From positions 16,674,050 through 16,738,049 of the forward strand of contig NC_135559.1 of NCBI RefSeq assembly GCF_964340395.1: DNA of 64,000 nt, given 5' to 3'. A model generated the notes under the pieces. It saw nothing but the letters and a program-made list of their open reading frames with translations, was not told the origin of the DNA and searched no databases. Below are positions 1-11,573 of this stretch, in pieces (positions within the stretch are counted from its first letter, which is position 1; each line of letters begins with the position of its first letter). This DNA comes from Glandiceps talaboti. Taxonomy: Eukaryota; Hemichordata; Enteropneusta; Spengelidae. A program made the translations under genes and the position numbers.

Positions 1-1289
1 CTTATGGGGGTCCTAGGGGGTCTCCCCTTAGAAGCCCTGGAGGTATTTTACACTGAAAAGTCAATTTTGAGACGATTCAGACCCTTTCAGACTATAATTT
101 CCAAGCTTTACAAGACAGCACCAACATGTAAAAAGCAACTACACAAGGTTGAAATACTTGAAATATACTTTGATAACATCTTGACAGTAAGAGGGGAAGA
201 GCTCTAGACTGGGATATGTCCACCTCATGTGGGGGGGGGGTGTCCCAAGAGGCTCTCCCTCTAGAAGCCCTGGAGGATTTTTATTCTTAATGCCAATTTT
301 TAGGCTATTCAGACCCTTTCAAGCAATAACGCAATCCATGCTGTACAAGAGAGCACCATCAAGTATCAGAAACTATTCTTTATAACTTACATAGGGTTGA
401 AATATGTTCTTAAAAAGTTAAATGGCATCATTATATACATGTAGTAATTAAAGGTCAGCACAACTAACTGTTGGTTGAATGCATGAGTGACCTCTGGGGG
501 TGAGGGAGCCATTGGGGGTTTTCCCCCTGGCAGATCTGCAGTTTTTTGCTTCTATTAAGGCAGTTTGAGGTAATATTTCCTAGCTTCGAATAGCTAACGC
601 AAATGTAAGTTTTTAAATTAGTTTCCCATGTCACATAAAAATGGCCCCATAACATTGGTATAGTGGCATTAATATTGTATGTATAGTAAAGTCACCGGTA
701 TGTTAGAGAACTTTAGGTGGTCAAACGTAGTGTATAATAGAAACTGGAATCTGATGAGGTGTGGTGATTTGTAGTGTCAATAACATGTAGTGTCCAACAT
801 AGAAAATGTATTAATCTCTTCTGACAAGTTCATAGTGACGAGTAGGGAAAATTTTAGATTAACTTCTTTTATGAACTATCTAAGAAGATTGCCATTACGC
901 AACCTTCAAGTTCACTTTTGCCCCAAAGTGCAAGATAAGTGAAGCACTGATTGTGAAACAGCCAAGCATTTACATGACAAGTTCGGTAACTAGTGTGGTA
1001 TCTAGGTAATACATGTACATGTATATGTATATTTATAGTTATACTTGAGCTGATAAGTAAAAATAAAGAATTCATGTAAGAAACAGGAAGAAGAACAAAT
1101 ATTTACATGTACCACATTTCAGACAAGGATATATGCCATTGTAGAAAAAGGATTTTTTTCTTCCATCACAATCCAAAACACAATGACAATTTTGAAAACA
1201 GCATGATACCCCCTACAGCCAATTTCAAAAACAGGGTGACCCCCCTCCAAATCCACCCCCCCCCCAGGCCGGAGAAACTGACCGGTCCC
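1..1289. mobile_element. MITE-2 element, 3' part, from the unit preceding the window
   Basis: This is the right-hand part of the inverted-repeat element that is complete at 16861-18508, 34024-35673 and 51195-52837; the window begins inside it. The right terminus is seen at 1273-1289 as the reverse complement of GGGACCGGTCAGTTTCT, followed by the TAA duplication at 1290-1292. It contains a diverged 230-250-bp tandem repeat (1-655), a G10 tract (231-240) and a C10 tract near 1256-1265. No coding region is recognisable. Confidence 0.8.
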
Positions 1290-1449
1290 TAATTCCAGAA
1301 TCAAGAAAAAATACCCTGATTGCACTTACTTATAAATCAATAAATTAATCTAGCAACGTAAAATACATTAACATCGAGGACATAGAAAAGAGGAATCGCC
1401 CAATATAACGACAAGCAGGTAATCAGATCGATCTTAAGCCAATATTTTC

Positions 1450-2588
1450 ACATTTGTGTCAGGCCAGATACTAGGAGGGGATAACGACCTAACTCCATCA
1501 GGCAAGCTTTGGATGCGTTACAGTTTACATTTAGTACAGATTTGCAGACCTTTACGTGTAATTTTTCCATTGGGGTTTCGTTAGGTTTTGAGACTGGTTT
1601 ATGTTTTCATGTGCCCACCATCTCACTACAGTATCGCAGAATGGGTTTCACCACCACATCAATCACTTTAAGATTTAGTTAGATAGGGATAGTTGTTTCT
1701 AAAAAGAGGTCTTGTTTTAGTTTAAACAGTGCCGTCGGTGCTCTATATCTTAGGTCATCTTGTGCCCTGTGTAGTTTTCCTGCAGTACTCAATGTTATGC
1801 CAAGGTAAGTGTAGGCGGGGACACATTCTAGTACTTAGTTGTTTATATAGAATTTAAATTTTTCTGGGCAGTTTCCTTCCTTATTGAAAATTACAATCTT
1901 CGATTAAGCAATATTTGTAGCTAAGTGCCATTTTCACAGATTTCGACTGAGTTGAGGGCATTTTGTAAACTAGTATTAGATCCGATTTCCATAAAAACAT
2001 TAAATAATCAACATATAGTAAGTAAGACAGCCTGCTCGTTAAAAGAGTTGGTGGGTCATAGTGTAACAAGTGAATTTGTCTTTTTATATAATTTACATAG
2101 ATATTAAATATTAGGAGCTGAGGCAATCCCCTTGTCTAATATCTTTCGGAATTGAAAATTGGCTGATCACACTATTTTTGTCTTAACACATCCAATTGCG
2201 TTTGAAAATTTACCTTTGATTACTTTATAAAAACGTCATGTGATGCCATTTTGTTGGCTTGTTTTGAAACCACCTTCATGCCAAATTGAGCCAAAGGATT
2301 TATTCAGATCGATAAAGCATGATGAATCTATTGATCCTTATCTTGGTATTTTGTGAATAACTAGTTAATAACAAATGTGTGATCACTGGTACTGAATTTA
2401 GGTAGAAAGCAAACCAGTTATTTTATTATAATATTATTTTTTGTCATTGAATTCACCAACCATCTGTTTCAGGACCAAAGTAAGTAGTTTACTCGAAAAA
2501 TGTTAGTGGACGAATCGTTAATGAAAGTATGATGCCACGATAGTTACTGGGATCTGTCTTGTCTCGCTTTTCGAAGATCGGTTTAATT
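1450..2588 (-). pseudogene. Old LINE, RT and C-terminal part, A1
   Basis: Decayed reverse transcriptase of a second LINE family, read on the minus strand in several frames. Recognisable pieces in order: FEKRDKTDPSNYRGI (about 2530-2575), a degenerate FIDLNKSFGSIWHEG (about 2270-2310), LLIFNIYVNYI (about 2085-2120), the active-site equivalent YVDY at 2004-2016 in place of YADD, then YTYLGITLSTAGKLHRAQDD (about 1755-1815), VVVKPILRYCSEM and a piece resembling LACLMELGRYPL (about 1480-1505). Many stops and frameshifts. Its upstream part continues at 8851 on the other side of the young LINE. The clade was not assigned; the motifs differ from the young LINE. Confidence 0.75.
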
Positions 2589-2883
2589 GATATGATGATA
2601 TGATGATATGATATATATTTTATTACCCGATCAACAATAAGTACAATACAAACGTAAATACAGGAAAAGCAAACTAGATCGGATAACAGGAGTCAGAAAA
2701 TAGCTATGCTAATCGTGTCTGACCCCTGGCCAAAGTAAATAATGGTACAAGTTTAGAGGGCAAATAAATATACAAAAAGTAGCTCTACCCTTAACCCCCT
2801 CCCCTCACCACACCCACCCTATATACTAGTATACGAGTGCCATAATGAAAAGAAGTCATATATTACATTAGAACTGTACAATG

Positions 2884-5800
2884 TTATATTACATACTCTT
2901 TTAGTAAATCTTTACATAGTGATGACTTGAATCGCTGCCTTCGTGGTTCATTTCTTGTGCTGTGTTGTATTGAATTCCATGTAACTGCACCTGTGTATGT
3001 CATTGACTGTTTACCATAGAATGTTTTCACAGTAGGTACGCATAAATTATTTTGTTCTTTTTGTCGTGTATTGTACTCATAGTTTAACACATTGCAGTAT
3101 TCATCAACAGAGTGTGGTAAGTTATTGTGCAGCAAATCATAAACAAAGGTACTGACCAAAAACCTGTGCAGTTTATGTACATCAAGAATTTCTAGAGTGT
3201 TGAAAAGTGGTGAAGAATGTGTCATGGACTGGCTATGTGTGATTGCTCGCACAGCCATTTTTTGAGCGAGTAAAATACAATTCAAATAGGAGGAAAAAGT
3301 GCTTCCCCAGACTTGTATACAGTACGTTATATGTGGTTGGACGAAAGTTTTATATAGTAAAATAAGTATATTTTTGGGTACAAAGTCCCTAAGTTTATAA
3401 ATGATTCCTATTTTTTTCCTAATAGTCTTATTGACAGCGTCAATGTGCATATTCCATAAAAGATGGTTATCAAAGACGATGCCAACAAAAGATGCAGAAT
3501 CAACTTGCTCGATAACGTTACCATTAATGCACATGGTTCCACTAATATTCATTTCTTTTCTACGGCCTCTAATAAACATGAATTTTGTCTTTTTCTCATT
3601 AATACTTAGTTTATTTGCAGTACATCAATCTATCACTTTTTCAAACTCGGTGTTCACTGATGAAAGGTCAATATTGTTGAGGTATTGAGGGAATGTGTGA
3701 AAAAGGTTGGAATCATCTGCAAACAGTCTGAAGTCAAAGAATGAGGAAGAGAGTGGAAGATCATTAATGTAAAGTAAGAATAGTGTAGGACCCAAAACTG
3801 ATCCCTGTGGAACTCCACATGAAATAGGCAAGCATATCGAGTTGACATCGTCAGAGCTAACATACTGTTGGCGATTACAAAAGTAGTCCTGGAACCACAT
3901 CAGGGGTATACCTCTGATGCCATAATGCTCGAGTTTAGACAATAATATACGATGGTTGATAGTGTCAAAAGCTTTAGAGAAATCAATGAAAATGCCAAGA
4001 GTAATTCTACCTTCGTCTAATTGCTTTAGGAGATAATTTACTATGTTAACGACAGACAATTTTGTACTATACTTTTGACGGAAGCCATATTGATGATCAT
4101 ATAAAATTTTGTTGCGATTTAGAAATGATCTAAGGCGAATATCAACTAATTTTTCTAATATTTTATTCAAAAGGGGAAGAATAGAAATTGGCCTATAATT
4201 GTCCGGGCTTTGTTCTGGCCCTTTTTTATATATTGTTTCACTTTTGCGATTTTTAGGGAATTTGGAACCTCCCCAGAAGAAAAAGAAAGATTAAAAATAT
4301 ATTCCAGAGGTTTGGATATAGTGTCGGATGCATCCGATAAAAGTTTAGCCGGGATATTATCGTAACCGCATGATTTACTGATATCCAGCGTTCGCAAAAG
4401 TTCCCGAACTTCATACTGGGTCGTGGGGTAAAGATAAAAAGAATTTTGGATTGGTTCTGTTAAATAATCTCTAAAATTGTCGCGTGACATATTACTAGCA
4501 AGTCGTGGGCCTATATTCACAAAGAAATCATTGAAACCTGATACAATATCCTGTGGAGAGGTGTATTCACATTGGTTTCCGTCTGAAGCACTTATGAGTT
4601 TGTCAGGTAGATTATCCTTGGCATTACCATTCCTCTTACCGAGAACATCATTAATTACATTCCAAGTTTTCTTCATGTTACCTTTGTTCTTAACAAATAA
4701 ATTACCATAGTACATCTTTTTTGCATCCCTGAGGATAGAAGTTAAAACATTTCTATAGTTCTTATATTTACTGACAATACAAGGTTTGAAATTTGATTTG
4801 ATAACATTAACGTACAATTTATGTTTTCTATTAATTGATTTCTTGATAGCTCGTGTGATCCAAGGTTTATTAGTCCTTGGCCTTTTAGTATTTCTTGAAA
4901 TATTTGGCGCGTGCTTATCACAGGCTGCAATGAAAATTGAACTAAATTTGTCGTATGCAGAGTTTACATCTGAACAATTATATACATCGTCCCAGTTTAT
5001 TCCGGTGAGATGTCTACGAAATAATTCTACATCGTACTTACTGTAACATCTGTAGGATATATGTTTACAATTACTAGTTGTATCTTTGGAAAGTAAGTTC
5101 TCAAATATAGCAAATACCGGAAAGTGATCTGAAACATATGTCATAATAGTACCACTTTGGTTTGTGTTGGAACATATATTTGTATAAACATGATCTATTA
5201 ACGTGCTAGATGTGCTGGTCACTCTGGTTGGCGAGGTTATGAGTTGGTGTAAACATAAGCAATTCATGCTGCCTAGAAACATTTCTGAATTCATATTTGG
5301 GTTATTTAAAGGTGATTCAAAATGCTCACATTCACTATCGCTGATTTGCTAGACGACATGTTTGTGAAATGCATTCTGGTTTTAAAACTTTTCAAAAGCG
5401 TCTGCAAACACCTTAAAATGACCCTTTTTCAGTCACTTCCCTTCGGATTTACTTCGAGAGTTTTCGGGCATTTCCGGTCCCACCTAGACCACGGGATTTT
5501 ATGACGTCATAAGGAGACATGGATAGCACGTAGCCTATGACGAGCATAGTCACTAGGTGAACAAAACTCAACAGCATTGTGAAAAAATACATTGCTAGTG
5601 GTTGTAACAGACATCAGTAAACAAAAACTACACTCTACATGTCTTATTAACCAACATTTACCGATATTTACTCACACTTTCTGACTAATTGGCAGTGTCT
5701 GTGGGTATAAATGCTAAAATATGATCTCCCCATATTATGGCAAAATAAATCAAAACGGCTAGACTACAATGTAGATATACATAAACACTTGTAATGTCGC

Positions 5801-8258
5801 TCGCGTGTTTCAATTTATTTATCTGATTTTTTTTATTATGTGCCGAGGAGAAGCATTACAATATCTTCGACAGGCATGGCGTCGACAGCATATTATAGCC
5901 CACTATACTCGACTATACTCACTGATGTCGCCTTTTGAACGGCGCATTTAGCAACAAAGTAAACATATTTATCTTGAATAAATATACTTGCTATTAGATT
6001 GCCATATCATCAGCAATAAAATTGTAAAGAATTGAGGAAATTTCGTGAGTGTAGTGTTGTCATTTACATGACTTTAGCAACTCGTCTGGAAGAAAACTTG
6101 TATGGTTTCCCTGTTGCGATATCACTTAATTTGATGCAACAAGCCTATTTAATATTCATTAGAAGAATTCTGTAGCGAATCATGGTATTCGAAGTGTACA
6201 GTTTAGGAAACCAACAAATCAAATATCGCGATGTGTTCATGATATCAAATATGATTGGACAATCTTGACGTCGGCAATCAAGGTCGTGACCCTAGCACAT
6301 GGTTATGAAAGAAAGCCTGCAACTAGATACTTGGCTAGCCACGTCCGGTCCCGTTTGTCAGGGTTTGTTTTGAAGTTAGAGACGTTATTTCTGTACGACT
6401 TGAAGAATTTTACAATATATCTGATTGATAAATATGGATTACATCAACACGTGGATAAATTTAACCCGACACGAATGTGCGCTGTGCTCTCCCGATTCCA
6501 TACGTACATTGTACATACACTGCTTCAGCTTTGATCGGCGGCCTAGTATGAGCTTACTGCCGCGGCCGCGGTGACTGCACAAAACTTGACAACACTACCC
6601 CTCTACCGATATATAATAATCACCTGTATACCGTGATAAAAACAAGCAATAATTCGAGTCCCCAACAAGTCGATGAGACCTACTTCTGTTCTGTCCGATC
6701 CGAATGCGAGTTTCTTAGGTTTTATATGGGTTTCAGACTCGGACTAGAGTATTACGCCCTAGACAATAATAGATGTAAACTTGTGTTCACAAGCCAAACA
6801 TGTGACAATACTAGACCACAACGAAAACTGTGAAAAATTTACAGGTCAGTCTCATTTTATATATGGACAACAAAATTAGGTCGGTCACAGTTCAATTTAC
6901 ATGATGCAATGACTCGGAGCGTACTTCCATATGCTCGGAGCAAATCGAATCAATTAGTGTATTATGGGACCAACAAATATATTGTGGCACATGTCCCGAT
7001 ATGCCTTCTTGAAGTTTCCCATTGGTATTCTAATAGCTAGTATATTTATTCGAGATGAAATATGTTTACTTTTTTGTTAAATGCACTGTTCAAAATTAAA
7101 GGCGACGCGAGTACGATTGGGCTAAAAGTATGCTGTCCTTGGCCCGGAGATGCCGTCAAACGTCACGACGGTATCGTAATGCTTCTTGTCGGCAAATAAT
7201 AAAAAATCAGAAAAATAAAAGTCAATGAATGTGAAACACGCGACATTACAAGTGTTTATATATATCTAGTCTAGCCGTTTTGATTTATTTTGCCATAATA
7301 TTGGGAGATCATATTTTAGCATTTATACCCACAGACACTGCCAATTAGTCAGAAAGTGTGAGTAAATATCGGTAAATGTTGGTTAATAAGACATGTAGAG
7401 TGTAGTTTTTGTTTACTGATGTCTGTTACAACCACTAGCAATGTATTTTTTCACAATGCTGTTGAGTTTTGTTCACCTAGTGACTATGCTCGTCATAGGC
7501 TACGTGCTATCCATGTCTCCTTATGACGTCATAAAATCCCGTGGTCTAGGTGGGACCGGAAATACCCGAAAACTCTCGAAGTAAATCCGAAGGGAAGTGA
7601 CTGAAAAAGGGTCATTTTAAGGTGTTTGCAGACGCTTTTGAAAAGTTTTAAAACCAGAATGCATTTCACAAACATGTCGTCTAGCAAATTAGCGATAGTG
7701 AATGTGAGCATTTTGAATCACCTTTAAGTCAATATTAAAATCACCCATTATAATACACTGTGATTTGTCTAGTTTGAAAGTGTTTAACACTTCAATTAAA
7801 TTGGTTTGAAACTCTGTTAAGTTTGTGTTTGGGCGCCTATAGATTATACCTATGACGACTTTCTGGTTCTCAATACATGTCTCCAACCAAAGTGTCTCAG
7901 CATGAACAACCTCAGCTTGTAAAACTTTATACTTTATAGACGAAGAGATATATGCTCCAACACCTCCACCCCTGGTTCCCACACGACAATTGGCTTCAAA
8001 TGAATACCCTTTCAATGAAAATAAATTTATATTTGAGATATTCCATACTTCTGAAATGCCAATAATACTAAAGTTCGTTTGTATGACGTCTTCATAGAAA
8101 AGTCTTAGACTATCAAAGTTTTTGTTCAAAGACCTTACATTAATATGAGATACTGAAAATGAAATATTGCCTTCACTATTAAAGTTAACATTAAAGTGTT
8201 GTGGTGTCAAGGCTGAATTTCTTACATCAAATAAATATTCACATGTGTCATCGACCAT
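2884..8258 (-). pseudogene. Young LINE ORF2 (endonuclease-reverse transcriptase), unit 1, broken
   Basis: Target-primed reverse transcription protein of the LINE. The EN N-terminal part is encoded at 7724-8258 (HINVRSLNKNFDSL start, GDFNIDL near the break), then MITE-1 interrupts the frame. EN resumes at 5309 with SDHFPVF near 5128. RT follows, but one base is missing at about 4235, so the frame shifts just before the NYRPIS region. RT motifs continue from 4170 in another frame (FIDFSKAFD, GVPQGSVLGP, FADD). A TGA at 3625-3627 replaces a sense codon, and the thumb/C-terminal part runs on in frame to 2884. Three independent lesions make it non-functional. Confidence 0.92.
5310..7723. mobile_element. 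MITE-1: 2414-bp foldback DNA transposon, unit 1
   Basis: Non-autonomous DNA element with long imperfect terminal inverted repeats: left about 5310-5863, right about 7172-7723, both ending AGGTGATTCAAAATGCTCAC inward. It is flanked by TTAA (5306-5309 and 7724-7727); unit 4 shows the single TTAA at 56843-56846. As TTAA is palindromic, a TA duplication with AAGGTG ends fits equally; TTAA would suggest piggyBac or Kolobok, TA would suggest Tc1/mariner. The 1.3-kb middle has no recognisable transposase. It holds a 12-bp GC palindrome at 6560-6571 near the centre. Each arm carries TGACGTCA (5502-5509, 7524-7531). Confidence 0.93.
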
Positions 8259-8305
8259 TTAGAAATCGACATGAGATAATGTTACAAGAATACATACTGG
8301 TAAAG

Positions 8306-8850
8306 TTAATGAATCTTTCTAAGGTCACTTTCATTATTTATAATGATAGATCTAGCATCTTTGTTTTTCCTTACGTATATGGTACCGTTATATGTCCAAA
8401 GGTAGCTGAACTTTGCTGACTTTCTTGCATCGTTAGCTTTACGAAGAAGCTGACGTTGCGTTTGACATAGATTTTCATTGATGAAGATATTGCCGTCCTG
8501 TTGGTAACCGAAATTTCTTGTAGAAACGCCGTGCAGTTTTCGTCTGTTCTCATATACAGCATTTCTTGCCTTGCGTGTAGTGAATCTGACGATTATTGGT
8601 CGCGATCGGAAATTTCTTTGTTACGGGTGTTGGTTTCCAGCTGGTTGAACGGGGTTCTGTTTTGTACCAATTCTATGTGAAATATCCACATCATTGGCAG
8701 TTATGTCGGGATGAATCTTCTGAAGGATGTCAAGAGTAATGGCATCAGTGTTTTCACTACCATCAGATTCCGGTACGCCGGCTATTTCTAGGTTGATTCT
8801 TCGATTGTATTGGTCAAGTGAGTGCAATTCTGTTTCGAGAATTGCAACTA
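8306..8850 (-). pseudogene. Young LINE ORF1 remnant, unit 1 (5'-truncated, nonsense codon)
   Basis: Nucleic-acid-binding ORF1 protein of L1/CR1-like type. The readable frame starts at the LINE 5' truncation point (8850). It contains an RRM-like core (LDQYNRRINLEIAGVPES, then DVDISHRIG), a TAA at 8621-8623, and in the same frame beyond it a C-terminal domain with RPIIVRFTTRKARNAVYENRR, a segment ending in YLWTYNGTIYVRKN, and a stop at 8306-8308. The ATG at 8867-8869 lies outside the LINE in old-LINE sequence, so it is not the real start. The N-terminal coiled coil expected in this family is lost by truncation. Confidence 0.85.
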
Positions 8851-9768
8851 TAATTATACCCATATTCAAGCAGCTAGGGAAATGACCACTTATAATAATT
8901 AGATTAATAGGTTTATGAGTGTGTTTAATAAGTCTGTTCCTGCTGACTGTAATAATTTCATTGGTTATATTATCTATTTCACGTATTCTATTTTTGTGCT
9001 TGAGTATACTTATTGATGAACTGCTCGGGCTTTATAGTTTGTTTCACTTTTAAAGTCTCACTTTTTTAACAGCCCTGTATTAAAGTTTTTGTTTTGTTTG
9101 TAACCGCTAATTCTCAATTGATGATTAAATGGGTCTGTTCTAATTGAGTTATTTTTTGTGTGTACCATGTTAGCTTTCTGGGTTCCTTCTTGGTCATTCT
9201 AAAAACCCGAGTTTTTTAACCTTTGCCAGCTGCCTCGTGATTAAAGTTATCACAATCTTCTCTCTCAAAGTTCTTAGCAAGTACTAAAACGTCATGGTCA
9301 GTACTACTACTTTTTGCCTGGTGGCATGTGAATTTACCCACAGCGTCATCAGGGCAGCGACGATTGAGAATTACAATTTCTAAAGAAATACACAGATCCA
9401 GAAATAATTCACCATATTGTTGTTGTTTTTTGTAATCGCTTGTGACTGACTCTGATTCAAATGTATGGTGGATGCCGATGAGTGATACTCCAGGTTTGGA
9501 TGCATCACGGTATCGTTTTCCATTTAATATGGGCATTGCAATCACTAGGATGATTTGGCCTAACTTAAAATATTTTGTGGCATCTTTTTTCTAATAGCTA
9601 ATTCAGGTTAGTGTCTTTCCTTTTGAAGATGCTTTAGGCTTGTGGCCTCATATCCGCAGTGCAAACACAAATATTTTTGTCTAAATCAAACATGCTTTTA
9701 TCAAGGCGAGTCCAGATAAAGTCTTTACAGCAGCTTTTCGTTTGTCTTATTCCATATTAACACTTTTG

Positions 9769-9769
<1 letters not shown>
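8851..9769 (-). pseudogene. Old LINE, endonuclease end and RT start, A1
   Basis: 5' part of the old LINE ORF2 on the minus strand. From the (CA)n tract inward: DFIWTRLDKS-like strand (about 9700-9720, clearer in B), ILVIAMPILNGKRYRDAS (the GD.N.RTG-equivalent, about 9500-9550), YGELFLDLCISLEIVILN and GKFTCHQAKSSSTDHDV (about 9290-9430), all typical of the EN C-terminal half. Then comes a linker (MVHTK..), and the RT entry RNRLIKHTHKPINLIIISGHFPS (about 8870-8940), which breaks at NMG where the young LINE inserted. Confidence 0.75.

Positions 9770-9859
<90 letters not shown>
9770..9859. repeat. (CA)45 microsatellite, A1
   Basis: Pure CA run followed by an interrupted aacacacacaa; longest of the eight copies in the window. 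Confidence 0.98.
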
Positions 9860-9866
<7 letters not shown>

Positions 9867-11403
9867 ACAATGACACAATAACACAATTCACAGCTGATAA
9901 TACACCCAATAGAAGCTGGTTTACAAGCGTTTGATTGACATCAAAATGCATGCATAAAAAGGAAATATTGTATTCACAATGTTTATATTCATAACCATAA
10001 TTTCCGCTTGGTATTGAGTGCATAGTTTTTCTCTCGTTGATCCAGCCAGTGTTAATCTCACCCAGGTCACTTGATTTATATTTTGTTTGCTTGTTACCAT
10101 TACCTACCACAGATACAAACAAGACCATAAATTTCACAGTGTTTGTGTTTTGTATGTAAGGACTTGGTATGAATAGGGCAACACCCACAACCCAAGCCCT
10201 TCCCTACCCTATGCTAAAACATACAACATTATAAGATAACCACACGTTTTCGTCGTCGAAAATGACTGCTCTGAGAAATATTATAACTAGTTTGTAACTG
10301 AAACAACCACCATAGTTGCACAAGTATGGCTATAATTTATGTCGTAAACTGTACAAGTTTGCTTTTATTCTGACATTTACGATCACATAAGAGGACTTGT
10401 GTTATAAGACTACAAAAGATGCAAATATATCACTAAAACGACCTGTTTTCACCAAATAACTTGTACATGTACTGTCTATTTTGGTCTTAACTCCTAATTG
10501 TCTAGTCACATTTCACACTATCGACTTAGAACTTGATTTAATGTTTGCTGACTATATGTTATATGCACATGTAGATGATTTGTTTGTATTTTAGTTATAG
10601 TGATTACATTCAGATACATTTCCACATGGAAAATTTATTTTCACATTTTATACCAGTAAAGAGACAACAATTGTAATGAAATATGACAATAGCTTTATTA
10701 AACATGCAAGACTAAAGTCATAATTACAACTTTGAATTTGTAATAATTTTTTAATGACAATGTACTTTTCATACTTATATACAAGGCAATCAATATCATT
10801 TAAAGTTATATACTTTGAGTCTTGAGTTTTAATGAAAATTTAATATTAGACTTGTGATGACGTACGTTAATTTAGACCTTTAAAACAGTAAACAGCCTTG
10901 AAAGGATTATTATCTTTATACTCTTTATAATGCAATAACATTTCTATCATAAGAACAACACATTTTCACATAAGTATCCAGGTGTTCAAAAAAGTATGCG
11001 TTTCATGAGGAAACGTAAAGAAAAAGCAAAGCATAGTAACGAAACTCCAATATTCCAGCATCAATTTCAATTTCCTGATCTAGATTTATGTGATATCTAC
11101 AGTCAGATTGCGTTATAGGATTCTACAGGAATGCACATCTACTTTGCAAATTGTAATATGTAATTGTCGTGAAGTTGGACAAACCATGGAAAGTATATTT
11201 GAAGTGAATGAAGGCGGTTAGTTTTAATTTTCAAAACATGGGTGTGTATTCATGATGGCTACCATTGGTTGTGTGCTATGTGCATTGAAGTCCGATACAT
11301 TAGCTATAAGATACAGTATGACTATATATGCCTTAAGAGCGTTCTATGCAAGCCCAGCTCTATCCTATCGAGCACTGTAGCAGAGTTTATTCTCCTGGCG
11401 CCC
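9860..11403. other. Non-coding right part of A1
   Basis: Starts with a region whose inverted partner is found only in B (tatattcataacc..acccaggt, about 9987-10068). The rest is AT-rich sequence with no recognisable gene. It holds one copy of the motif that is a 40-bp minisatellite in B (about 11105-11145). Matches B along its length except for the B-only insertions. Confidence 0.8.
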
Positions 11404-11573
11404 TCATTCCCAAATCATGAAGAACTACCCTGATTGCACTTACTTACTTATAAATCAATATATTAATCTAGCAACGTAATAATGCATTAACATCGAGTAC
11501 ATAGAAAAGAGGAGTCGCCCAATATAAAGACAAGCAGGTAACCTGTACATGTTGCAGATATCATAACTTTAAA

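Larger units (their letters stand above)
2589..8850 (-). mobile_element. Young LINE (CR1/L2/Jockey-type), unit 1, interrupted by MITE-1
   Basis: A non-LTR retrotransposon on the minus strand, 5'-truncated inside ORF1. TAATT lies at both ends (2584-2588 and 8851-8855), and the empty locus in B at 13490-13494 reads through with one TAATT, so both borders are well supported. The minus-strand 3' end is three copies of the octamer ATCATATC (2589-2612 on the plus strand), a tandem tail as in many CR1/L2-like LINEs. Order 5' to 3': ORF1 remnant, 47-bp spacer, ORF2 with EN and RT, then about 270 bp of 3' UTR (2613-2883). Length without MITE-1 is about 3.84 kb. Clade placement is by motif only. Confidence 0.9.
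1290..11406. repeat. Half-unit A1 (monomer with young LINE and MITE-1)
   Basis: Paralogous to B1 (11407-16860). Both begin with a run reading attccc..aatca.gaa followed by taccctgattgcacttactta, and both end in a shared segment containing cctatcgagcact and tctcctggcgccct. A carries the young LINE at 2589-8850; without it A is about 3.85 kb. The junction triplet with B is TCA (11404-11406), the empty MITE-2 target. A retains the YVDY segment of the old LINE that is missing from B. Confidence 0.9.

Noticed and set aside
1119-1325. Small frames with Gly or Pro runs at the MITE-2 right end
   Set aside because: Translation of the poly-C/poly-G tract; the frame changes with tract length between units.
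5161-5293. Single 375-codon frame (4167-5294) as a stand-alone protein
   Set aside because: It is the middle of LINE ORF2: it opens at the first ATG after MITE-1 and its C-terminus after the missing base is out of frame; unit 4 shows the native arrangement.
6265-6534. Open frame of 89 codons inside MITE-1
   Set aside because: Begins with TTG, no recognised motif, and lies in a non-autonomous element; copies in units 1-3 are recent so their conservation says nothing about selection.
2884-8258. LTR retrotransposon or endogenous virus
   Set aside because: No LTRs, protease, integrase or RNase H; the EN motifs and target duplication are those of a non-LTR element.
8851-8869. ATG at 8869 as the start of the LINE ORF1 protein
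   Set aside because: It lies outside the TAATT border, in old-LINE sequence that is also present at the empty site in B.
9769-10188. Long minus-strand frame ending in a Cys-Val repeat
   Set aside because: The CV repeat is translation of the (CA)n tract, and its length follows the microsatellite in each unit. The N-terminal 100 codons match no family I know.
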